DNA of 64,000 bases from Trichostrongylus colubriformis (lineage: Eukaryota > Nematoda > Chromadorea > Rhabditida > Trichostrongylidae): the NCBI GenBank assembly GCA_963978905.1, contig OZ022261.1:35882102-35946101 (forward strand). Reading direction: 5' to 3'. This document shows, piece by piece, positions 21,475 through 31,419 of this stretch. The notes beneath the pieces are model-generated. The model was not told where the DNA came from and did no database searches. It worked only from the letters and a program-made list of their open reading frames with translations. Position 1 is the stretch's first letter, and the number at the start of each line of letters is the position of its first letter. The position numbers and the translations under genes were made by a program.

Positions 21475-23455
21475 TTAAAGCCCGGAGGGGGGAGAAAATG
21501 AAATAAGAGCAAAGACAAAACCGAAATCGAGGGACGAAGATCCGAAGGTGAAAGAGGGCGAGGTCCCCTCCAAAACCGGAGATCCTGCTGGAAAAATGGT
21601 TAGATTCAGAACTTCAGGAATCCAGCCGCTTCCAGACCTTAAGAGAGGGAAAAAGATATGCGACGGCCATAAAGGGAACCCCAGAATGCCAATACTACGA
21701 TGCTTCTTTGCCCAAGCAAGGGTCTTGGGGATGAGAAGCGGAGGGGGAACCCACCAGCCGCAAGGTTCCCTCCACCAGCTGGAAGATTCCGACGAGAAAG
21801 CGTCGCAACTGCGAGCGCCCTCGCACGCAAATCTAGAAATGAAGTTTTCGCACTTCGCTGAGGAGGGGCTAGCAAACATGTCCACTGAGCAAGGCCCCCA
21901 GCATTTTGAGAGCTCTCTAAAAATGAGCCCCGAGACACTCCAGTCATCCAAATCTATAAATCTGGAGGCTAGGTCTGCCTCCGAATTGAGAGATCTGGGG
22001 ATCCAAATGAAGTCGACCTGTGCTTGTACCATGCGGCACAAATCCCAAACCTGTCGAGCTAGATACTGGAGGTCCATCTTCAGGCTTCCCTTTTTTAAAA
22101 CGCGGACAGCGCACTGACTGTCGCAGTACCAAGTACATTCCTGGAAGACTAAGTACTTAGCGAAGGCCCTGAAACTGCCCAAAATAGCGTATAATTCCCT
22201 CGCGGTAGAAGATGTCTGCAGGAGGTCGGATGGGAGAAGCGCAGTAGTTGTGATTTTAGACGAGGGACTAAAATAAACAATGGCACCCGTTCCGAACTCG
22301 GAGGCGTCAGAAAAGACTATTCTAGAAGGTTCTCGTACCTCTAGCGGGACTTCTATAGGAACTCCTTTCGAGAATTTCTCGAACTCTAACCAAGATAGCA
22401 ACTCACTTCTTTCTTCTGACGAAAGCCTCCAGCGCACGTTGACGGAACTAGCAACGGTTTGCTTTTCGGCGACTTAAGTCGGGACGGATCTCCACCTGCG
22501 TTTCAAATCTGAAGGGATAACTAAGAACATTGATGAAATGCAACCTAGCCATTTCATGCGATCTAGAAGATTGCTTCCAAGTAACCTATGGGTCAAGACC
22601 TTAGTCTTTTCTCTCCTTTCGGGTGTAATATCCAAAGAAAAAGCATTAAGATCTATGACATGTCCTAGCCACGTCACCCTCTGGAGCGGGATCCAGGAAC
22701 ACTTTTCTTCGGCCATGGTAACGCCGGCAAGTTCAAGGTCTTCTCTGATAGTCCTGACGGACTCTTCACACCGGTGTGCGGAATCTGCCCATATTAACCC
22801 ATCGTCCAGGTATAGGGCGACTTTGATCCCCTGTTCCCTCCACTTTCTCAGTAGTGGTCTAAAGAGTTTCGTGAAAATGAAAGGTGCTAGGGATAGACCG
22901 AAAGGTAAAACCGTGAACTTGTAAAACTTATTATCCCATTTGAAACCCAAGTTTTTGGTGAAATCCGAATGCATTCTAAGGTGGTGGTGACCCGATTTGA
23001 AATCGAAAGTAGCCATGTATCCCCCCCCCCCTTGGAAGGGCTGGTAGCATCTTTGCCACGTCCTCAAACTTGATCCTCGGTACTTGGAAGCATTTGTTCA
23101 ACTCAGACAGATTTAGTATAAGCCGTAATTTCTTACCTACAGCTACAGATAAGGGATTGATTCTTATGGCCGAAGGATCGGGGACCTCCAGGATAGCTTG
23201 GTTTTTTATCAGTCTATTGATTTCCGAATCTACAAAGGAAAAATACAGCATCGTTGAAGAGGCGTTGTTCCTACTGAAATTCAGTTTTGGGGGGAAAATA
23301 CACGATGGCAGGAACCCGTGTTCCAAGACTGACTTTATCAAATCCGTATGTTTGAGACCCTTCCAAAACTGAATCCTGTTGTGAATAGCTCCAGTGAAAG
23401 GCTCACCTTTTGAATTTTTCTCTGCACTGGGCTGCGAGATGGCCGAACTTGCCAC
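21475..23455 (-). pseudogene. Pat reverse transcriptase and RNase H, frameshifted
   Basis: It would copy the element RNA into DNA and degrade the RNA strand. RT motifs in order are RLILNLSELNKCF and LPALP in the first frame (23,455 to about 23,030), then MATFDFKSGHHHLRM (catalytic Asp), FGLSLAPFIFTKLF, VALYLDDGLIWA (YLDD active site) and WLGHVID in the second (23,067-22,474). RNase H begins in a third frame (22,437-21,475) with RIVFSDASEFGTG, then TARELYAI, CDSQCAVRVLKKG and NSEADLASR. The first shift falls on an 11-C/G tract at 23,021-23,031 and the second near 22,470. Otherwise the protein is well preserved. Confidence 0.9.
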
Positions 23456-24104
23456 AGTCGAAGCACATAGGCCGGCTATTGCGGGGTTGATCTTGATAGG
23501 GCCCTTGGTGATGCCCTCTGTAGCCCGAGGTATGACTCGGGAATGTGGGGTTACGACCGAAGGCGATCGAGTCTGCGGGAGGGGCGAGGGCCCAGGTCGC
23601 CTCTCCCGATCGAAAGGGCTGTGCCCTGGAGTACGGATGCGGTCGGCCCCACGTGACCTTTCTCTGGGGCTCCTTCTTCTCCTGTTTTTTCTTTTCCCTT
23701 AAGAAGGCGGCGAGGATCGGGTTGGTGACATCATAACTTTCTGCTTTGCTATGTTGGTTGAAGAAGTCCCAAACTTCAGGGTCTTTGTCTGCCACCGTTA
23801 GGAGTTCATTTCTTTGTGTGAGCGAGGTTACGGCCTTGTTGAGGTTGGTTCTTAGGCCAAACTCATCCGGCGCTATCTGTGCTATTGGTGATATGATGTC
23901 CAAAATACTGGCATTAAACTCAAACTGTCGTTGCAGTCCCGGCTTTGTGAATGAGGGCTTTGTCGACGACGATGGGGCCTGAGGTACTGGCGGGGCCATG
24001 ATTACGGGTTGATTCGCCTGAGCCAGCAGCCTCTCGTACTCCTCTAGGAACATCACTACCTCCTCTCTGTGAACCGGTGGGACTTGGTTCTCTTCTGCTG
24101 CCAT
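23403..24104 (-). CDS. Pat element Gag-like protein with CCHC knuckle
   Basis: 233 codons, open from ATG at 24,104. The N-terminal half is acidic and helical (MAAEENQVPPVHREEVVMFL), the middle is Pro/Thr-rich, and the C-terminus has CFDCGKFGHLAAQC, a CX2CX4HX4C zinc knuckle typical of nucleic-acid-binding Gag proteins. It overlaps the RT frame by about 50 bp in a different phase, as is common for such elements. It would package element RNA. This ORF is intact. Confidence 0.85.
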   Translation of the reverse strand: MAAEENQVPPVHREEVVMFLEEYERLLAQANQPVIMAPPVPQAPSSSTKPSFTKPGLQRQFEFNASILDIISPIAQIAPDEFGLRTNLNKAVTSLTQRNELLTVADKDPEVWDFFNQHSKAESYDVTNPILAAFLREKKKQEKKEPQRKVTWGRPHPYSRAQPFRSGEATWALAPPADSIAFGRNPTFPSHTSGYRGHHQGPYQDQPRNSRPMCFDCGKFGHLAAQCREKFKR

Positions 24105-24527
24105 AGCGATGAGCTGCTAACGCAAAAAACGAAATTAATAGATTTATGAAGTTGCCCAGTGATTACAACCGGCGAACCTGCCAAATATGTTACGATGCTT
24201 CCTCTTCCGAGGGACTTTGACTGACCACGGGAACGTTTCCGATGATAACCGACACTGAATATGACTATCTTAAGCTAACTTCTAAACTTTTAATGGAATG
24301 AGCGTATACTGCTGCTAACCTTGGATAAAACCGAACCTTTGCCGCTCTTGTGAGCCTTGTTATAGAATACGTATGAGATGCTAAGCGGAACACACTGCGA
24401 ATAATATGGAAACTCGATATTAGTACGATGAGGCTGGGAGTGTGAGAAAAAACACGAAATTTGTTATTGAATCCAACTTGATGTGAACAAGATAAAAATA
24501 AACGAAGACAAGCAAGCGACACGACCT

Positions 24528-24718
24528 ATCGGCACGATGCGATAAGCCGGAATGGGGAACTTTCCTCCTTTCCGACAGGGTCAGCACGGCCGCGACGCTA
24601 GCCGCGTCTCGATGCCTTGGCCGTCGGCCAAGCCGCGCTGACCCTTCCCCCCAACCTCCTTTAGCGCGGGAACCGCCTTGACAGGCGGAGGTTGCGTGAA
24701 ATACAAAACACCATTTTC
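24528..24718 (-). repeat. A1 terminal repeat of Pat element
   Basis: 191 bp, almost identical to A2, with one 1-nt indel and very few substitutions. It forms the 5' end of the element. Its boundary with the host LINE sequence is at the shared TTTC, 24,715-24,718. Confidence 0.9.
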
Positions 24719-25050
24719 TCGGGGAGCAGTTCCAAGGGGTAACTCGTCCACGACGCGCTGTCTCAGTAGAGCGCACTTTTGTGTGTTCCCAGAAAGATTC
24801 TTCTGGTACTGTTCTCTTCTGTTCGTTTTGCGGAGGCATCGTTCCAGGGCGCGTTGGCATCTCGTGATCATCGTTGCCGTGATTTTCGTGGTGCTCCATG
24901 TCTCAGCGCCATAGCATAGAGCGGGCAGTACCGTAGAGACAAAAAGATGGGCTCGCATCTTGGGATCGCTCATCAAATAGGACGCTTCTTCAATGTTTCC
25001 CATGGCTGCCCATGATCTGGAAATTCTGCATACAATATACTAAAACTGAA
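24719..25050 (-). pseudogene. RTE-like LINE fragment, RT C-terminus
   Basis: The minus-strand frame from 25,003 reads MGNIEEASYLMSDPKMRAHL, then STVLPALCYGAETWSTTK and RCQRALERCL. This is the conserved C-terminal RT region of RTE/BovB-type and related LINEs in worms. The Pat element cuts it; its continuation is at 19,450-19,501. No 5' part of the LINE is visible upstream of about 25,050. Confidence 0.8.
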
Positions 25051-25059
25051 TTGATTATG

Positions 25060-25560
25060 CATGCAGAATCCGCAAAGACACACCTTTATTTCGAAAACAG
25101 GGAGGGGTGTAACTTGTACGAATCATGATAATCCGAGAATGACTGCATTCTGTTCGTAATGTGAGTCTTGTAAGAAGTGATTCATTATTTGTTTCTGTCT
25201 TCGAAAAATAGCAAGACTGGGGGCCTCCGCTTCCAACACGTACGCCTTTTTTTCTGATAGAATGAATTCGCCCTACTTAGTGGTAGCGATGCTGTAGTCA
25301 GGACTGTGCTGAGGCACAAGGCTAAGGAATGTAACTTCTTGAACTAGCGATTACAACAAGGACATTCGTGGCGAAGCTTATCGCGCCCCATAGTACAATC
25401 TGAATAAATCTGGGTAGGTTATCACGACCGACGGTTTTGACAAACAGTCGATAGGGCCTCCATGTCACACGGTGACCATGCACACCTGTAAGATTCGACC
25501 GCTCGTGTAGTGGAGGTTTATTATAATAAACAACAAACCAATAGCATAAAACAACAACCA
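25060..25560. other. Intergenic DNA with no supported gene
   Basis: No motif, splice pattern or repeat boundary that I can support. Confidence 0.5.
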
Positions 25561-25563
25561 ACT

Positions 25564-25680
25564 TCAATAGCGATGCCGCAAGCAAAAGAATTACAATGAA
25601 ACAAACAATTTCACTAGTGATGCCGCAAGCAAAAGAATTACAATGGAACAAACAATTTCACTAGCGATGCCGCAAGCAGA
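25564..25680. repeat. 47-bp minisatellite, 2.5 copies
   Basis: A unit with core 'agcgatgccgcaagcaaaag' recurs at 25,568, 25,615 and 25,662, giving a 47-bp period. An 11-C tract follows at 25,751-25,761. Confidence 0.9.
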
Positions 25681-25689
25681 ATAATTAAG

Positions 25690-27860
25690 TAGCGAACAGC
25701 AAGCACAAAAAATGTACAATGGAGAGCCACAGCAAAAATTCACAATGGCTCCCCCCCCCCCTCCCCGACTTGAATTGACCCCATGAGCAATTTGGTAGAC
25801 CTGAGCAATACTGATGGAGTACTGCAGGATTTCTAATTTCAAATTGTGATGGGTTGGAGGTAGGCAGTAAGAACATAGAACACGTCCACAACAAGTCCCT
25901 TTAACATTGCTTCAACAAACACACAAATCACCACCGAGTGGTCCATTCAGTTAAAAACCGTCAGAAGAATTCAAACGAGCATAAATAAAAACGAGGCAAT
26001 AATGTGAGAGAAAGACTCGACGGCCAGACAACATAACCCCCAGCAGTACAAAGTCCACTGGCTGCTGGCATCGACTTATTGTGATCAAATGTCAGCGCCG
26101 ATCGGTCAGCGCGGAGTTCAGCAGAGCAGCGCCTATAGGGGAAAGCTGAGACACTACCCATAACCGCGTTCTCCCATTGCTTATCTCTATTCTCTCTTCT
26201 GTGTGAGATCCACACTTTGAGCGCTTCTGCAAATCATGTGGGTCAGAAGAAGATACACAGGTTGCATCTTGGCGAAGTACGGTATCTCCAACAGCGTCAG
26301 TAGTCGAATCTCTTATTATAGACGAATATCGATCAAAAGCACAAGTGAACAGTGGGTTACAACTGAGCAAAGCGCTGAAGTAGGAAGGTTGCCGGGAAAG
26401 ACGGCTAGCCATCAAGTTCCAGCATAATGATACGAGCTCCTTATAAAGAGTACGAGCAACTTAAAACAAATACTTATCACTCCCTAAAATACTGTTGGGA
26501 CATTCCAGGAGTAGTGTCACTTTGTCACAGGGAAATCTTTTTTTATAAAATTATTGTTTGTGCAACATTTACGCACTATTCATCAATTTGTGCATCATTT
26601 GGAAAAGAATTATCTACTGTACAAGAGAATGTTTAGAATTTGTGGATTCGTTGAAATATTGTCAAATCTAAGCCATTCGAAGCGGTAGGTCCCGACCACA
26701 AAGTTTGACCAAATCGGCAATTGATTAAAACTTTATATCCTATAAAAAATCAAGTAATTATGCGCCTCGGACATACCAATACCTACTTGAAAGGTTACTA
26801 CACAATTTAAATGTTGGAGAAGTTGCGTCATTCTTCTCCCTAAATGGTTTTTCTGAGTCCGCCGGCTTCACACTGATCAAAATAGTTCCTTTAGAATTCT
26901 TTGCTCAACATTGTTTCACAGTTCATTTACAATGATTTTTTCTGCTCAATCAAGCATCTGGTTCGCTTCGATTTTGACTGCCGATCACATTGAATTTTAA
27001 GATAATGTAATATGGGGTCTAGTTGACCTTATCTCAAAATTTATTTTTCAGCAAGAAGGGAAAAATTTGGTTGATTATTCGTTCCCGTCCCTAGCACTAC
27101 CTTTTCTTATCATTTCACCACTATTTCATGGGATTGGATTACTTTCTGGCCCAAATTCAACGGGATTGTCAAAAAAATCATTGAATTGTGACGTAAAAAA
27201 CCAGATTTTGGGAAAGGCCTGACTCGAATTATCAATCACCCACTTGGTAGAAATCACAGAAAAGGTGGGGTTGGGTTAATATGAATCATTAATTTCCCGA
27301 AGTGAGATAAATTATTTTAATTAATTGCCGGTTTGACCATTTTTTGCTAAATGGGGCTACCAGTTTGTCAGCCTGAAGATCGACCCGAATTCAACACATC
27401 CAAAAAATGAAGATATCTTTTTGTAAAACAGATAAGTCTGTCCCGATTGATAATGTAATACTTCATATTTTTTCAGGAAAAATTCCTATATGAAAGAAAA
27501 ACATTATCAGTAGAATGTGCCAATGACTGCTAATATTACTGGATGAACCTTTCTTTCGAAAAGCTCCCTTGGAGAATGGTAAATCTAGCCGTATCAGTAC
27601 ATATGTCTATTCCTAGCTTGAAAAGTGGACAGCTATATTTCCATCAGACCCCAGAAAAAAACCTGCGAAACTCTCGGGATCGTTCGCGAGAATTTGCATA
27701 GGTGACTGATTGGGTGGGAGGAGTTTCTTTTTTCATTCCATTTCCAACTAAACAGCAACAAAACTGATGCATTTGGAGAATGACTGAGGAAAGCGCCCAC
27801 ATTGACCATTTTCCTTGGTGCGCTACGTAATCGTGAAAGCTGATGCGCTACGCTAATGCG
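25690..27860. other. AT-rich intergenic DNA
   Basis: Long AT-rich stretch with very few open frames, especially 26,640-27,860. No gene or element is recognised. Confidence 0.55.
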
Positions 27861-27862
27861 CT

Positions 27863-28467
27863 ACTCACAGTGAAACAGGAAATTTTTTACATCAAGTTCG
27901 ACCAAGGGTTTGCTACAAGGTCGGGGTTATCGCACTTCAAAATCGAATATCTCGATTCTTCCGAAACGAATTGCAAAGATAGGAACTGCATTAGGAAGAG
28001 CATCGATAGCGCTTTCTAGCAGTACCATAAAACTTCCTGCTCACAGTAGAACAGGAATTTTTTTGGAGCATGTTCGGCCCAGGGTTTGCCACAAGGTTGG
28101 GGTTATCACACTTCAAAATCGAATATCTCGATTCTTCCGGAAAAAATTGCGGAGCTAGGAACTGCATTAGAAAAAGCATCGATAGCGCTTTCTAGCAGTA
28201 CTACAAAACTTCCTGCTCACAGTGAAACAGAAATTTTTTGGAGCATGTTCGGCCCAGGGTTTCCCACAAGGTTGGTGTTACCACACTTCAAAATCGAATA
28301 TCTCGATTCTTCCGGAAAAAATTGCAGAGCTAAAACTGTAGAAAGAGCATCGATAGCGCTTTCTAGCAGTACCATGAAACTTCCTACTCACAGTGAAACA
28401 GGAATTTTTTGGAGCATGTTTGGCCCAGGGTTTGCCACAAGGTTGGGGTTATCCCACTTCAAAATTT
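27863..28467. repeat. Satellite-like array, about 175-bp unit, 3.5 copies
   Basis: Units begin at a 'ctcacagtgaaacaggaa' type sequence at 27,863, 28,040, 28,216 and 28,387 (periods 177, 176, 171). Each holds 'tcaaaatcgaatatctcgat' and 'gcatcgatagcgctttctag' blocks. The array ends abruptly inside the fourth copy near 28,467. The frame over it (28,086-28,496) simply repeats the unit and is not a gene. Confidence 0.95.
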
Positions 28468-28635
28468 CCGAAAATGGCAAAAATAAAGCCTCCTAGCATT
28501 GGCATTGTGCGAGACCACCGCGTGAAGTTGAGCAATTGAGCTATTTTCCATTGGATGTATGAGATCCCCTTGTCAGCTTTTCCTTCATTGGTGGGATTTC
28601 TTATTTATCTTATCTTTTCGCATAAATCCCGAGCC

Positions 28636-29506
28636 TCATTTGCCGCCGTTGCCAGCGTCTTTGCCTGCGATCACGTCTGAAATGGGGTGGGTCTGATATG
28701 CATAGTGGAGTTGCGCTGCCTTCTTTGCCTCTTCGGGCTCCAGAAATTCATAATTACACCTCGGTATAGGCACAGCATACATGGCTGTCGGTCCAGCCAT
28801 ATGTCTTGAAGATATTAGTAATATCACCGTAATCCTGGAATGTGCCTTTAAGCCATCGGTGTCCAAATCATATTTGATGCTCGCTAAGGACGAGTTTTTC
28901 TGGATGTTCAGGGTGTAATCATTTCTCATAGGAGGAAGGAGCTTTTCTCGCTTCTGTTTCCAAGGACCCTATTTATGAAGCGACAGAAAATTTGGGGCTT
29001 GTTCAATTCAGAAAATCTCAGTGATTTACTAGATTTAAAGCGCCCAGGATAAGTCGTACCTGTGATCTATCGGCTTACCAATAGCACGTAATTCGAACGA
29101 CTTGTCAGATATTGCCCACAATTGTTACACGACTGTTCAACTGCAATTTTTGGCCATTTAAGCTTGACGTGGACCACAGTTTTTGATAATCTCCTTATGT
29201 GAACGTGATTATCAAGTGAACAGCTACCGACGCTCCAGGTTACCAGAAATTTCACGTCAAAAAATATAGAGTCGTTCCACTATTACTTTGGGGAAGTAGC
29301 ATCTGAAGACGATCTAAAACCTTCGAAATTGTAAGTGTCGCACAACCACATCCCTGGTGCAAGGAAAGGACCAAGCTGTTGCCATATTCTGTTTATCCCG
29401 CTTGAATGGAAGAGTTTACAGCAGTCTCCATCTCCGAAAAGAATAATTACTGGTCCTAACACATCATTTGTCCGAACTTCCGCTTTCCGATATGCGTCAG
29501 GACTAC
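28636..29506 (-). CDS. Candidate host gene, 3' exons, uncharacterised
   Basis: The last exon, 28,969-28,636, follows CATAAATAG and reads GPWKQKREKLLPPMRNDYTL.. to a TGA, about 110 codons. It joins in phase 0 to an exon ending at a TTG|GTAAGC donor near 29,071 (..NNCGQYLTSRSNYVLL), whose frame is open back to about 29,250. A further open stretch at 29,506-29,300 (GPVIILFGDGDCCKLFHSSG, WQQLGPFLAPGMWLCDTYNF) may be the preceding exon, but its donor is unclear. The amino-acid texture looks protein-like and the splice phases agree. I do not recognise the family, and the 5' end is not found. Confidence 0.45.
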
Positions 29507-29559
29507 CTAACAAGGTCACCGCCCCACGCGAATTGGGTCATCGTGCGCATCAAGAGTCC

Positions 29560-31419
29560 CGCTCTGACACATGCACCTGATTCTCAGCTCGCACCTGCTC
29601 AATTCCATACCACTTCTTCAATTTCAACTCAGTTAAGTTATTTTCATTTCAATATCAAAGTTCAGTAAGCACTGTTGTTGAGAAAAGAGACAACTCTTCA
29701 TTTGTACATCGGCGAGAAACCGTCAACAGATCACAGAGAAATATCTCTGTAACTGAACAATAAGCACAATAAAACGTACTGATAAGGTACATAACAGAGG
29801 TAGAACAAGAAGAATCGATATCGATTGAAGGTAAACGAGGACACGAGGACGGGGTACGATCACCGAGAGTGCTGGTAGGAAAATTGGTTACACATACAGA
29901 TATATATATAAATCGAGCTTTCACAACGGGAATTGCACACATACACACGGGAAATGAAGAAGTTAAACCTTAAAATCTGACACTGCAACATTTAGTCAAC
30001 GATGAAAACAGTGTATAATAAAATTACCGGTATTTGTGACAGACAAGTTGGCACAACAAAAGCAAAACGATTTCGAACAGTCATAGTATTGTTCGTCAGA
30101 GTTATAAAGGCAAGCATCTATGAACTAGCCCAACCGAGACTCATCAAATATCACTAATGCATCTATGCCTCTGAAATCTACGTCTCGAAGTACAACTACA
30201 TAAACCGCCAAGAAAACAGAAAACACATCCAGTCATATGGTAAACATCCGTTTTATGTATGATCTTTGTTAATCAATAAATCACTGCCTGGTTTCCGCCA
30301 CATATATTGTACAAAAAATTTTTAATTAATACATAGACGTGTGCACATATACTGGTGCACCGTTGCTAAATCCCTGAAGCGTCAATGTATCCGTCATTTG
30401 ACTACTTACAACTGAAACACAGAAGAACTCTTATGTGGCTAGGGAATACTCATTACTACGCATTCTTGTTGAAATAATCTGCAGTACTGCTGCCACACTC
30501 AATACATCCATTGCTATACGTGAGCGGGGGGCGTGCATTGCCAGCCTGTGATTGGTCATTGCTGAATCAATCAGGACAGCGCACCACCAGCTCACGGTTT
30601 TGCAAAGGATCTTGTGGCAGTGACCGTATACCTAAAGCGATAAATGTGAGAAAAGCTTGTAGCATGCATACATAATGGTTTGGGGCGCCTCAGACCTGAC
30701 ATCTGCCATACGCAGTTTGTGCTACTTTGAACAACACCTCACCTATTATCATGTAGATCCCCTCAATTCATACTGCTGTTTGCTGGATCATCCCACGTGG
30801 ACAACACATGTGAGTCAGGACTGCCCAACTAGGTCAAGTCAAGCGAGAAGCGGCGGCCAAGCTCCGCAGCTAGTTCAACCAGCACGACTAGGTGCGCGCG
30901 AGAACGCAAATCGCGCGGCGCGGTGATCTATTGGACATCTGACGCGCCCGTTGGGCAATGAAGTCTCAAATGCCAGAAGCACTGGCTGTTATGAAACGTT
31001 CCTATCATGAAACAACAGCATTACACTCCCACAAGCTTCACCGAAACCAGAGAGTACGTCATGATCGAACTTGTTCTCCTGGCTGCAAGCAAAGCCTCTA
31101 TCGATTAGAGGTCATGCAATATTACTGGAATATACTCGTGATACTATCCTGAATTACCAAATTAGAACTCTTTCAAGAATTTAAATTTCAAGAAGAAAGG
31201 AAAATCGACGGATAATAGAACTTTCTCGAATAACATGTAAAAATGATGCTATTCACCAGGTTCAACTACACGGTCCTGACCTGACGAGATTCTGTTACGT
31301 AGTACGCGGCTGTGTGGTAGTGTGAAACTGCAGGGGTTCAGAGATAACCCAAATAGTACCGTACTCCAGCAGCGGAGCGCACGACAGGCGGATGATATGA
31401 CGAATGATTTCTCGTAAGT
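29560..31419. other. Intergenic DNA downstream of the receptor gene
   Basis: It should hold the 3' UTR of the receptor gene at its right edge. No other gene or transposon end is supported. Confidence 0.5.

Larger units (their letters stand above)
19502..24718 (-). mobile_element. Pat-group tyrosine-recombinase retrotransposon
   Basis: Minus-strand order is A1 repeat (24,718-24,528), gag (24,104-23,403), RT/RNase H (23,455-21,475), B1 repeat (21,468-21,407) abutting A2 repeat (21,410-21,221), tyrosine recombinase (21,346-20,237), then B2 repeat (19,563-19,502). This A1...B1A2...B2 split direct repeat plan with a tyrosine recombinase in place of an integrase defines the Pat/DIRS superfamily. 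There is no target duplication. Both flanks belong to one RTE-like sequence whose empty form survives near 5,573. Several frameshifts mean this copy is probably inactive. Confidence 0.93.

Noticed and set aside
28086..28496. 136-codon plus-strand frame
   Set aside because: It is a translation of the 175-bp satellite units.
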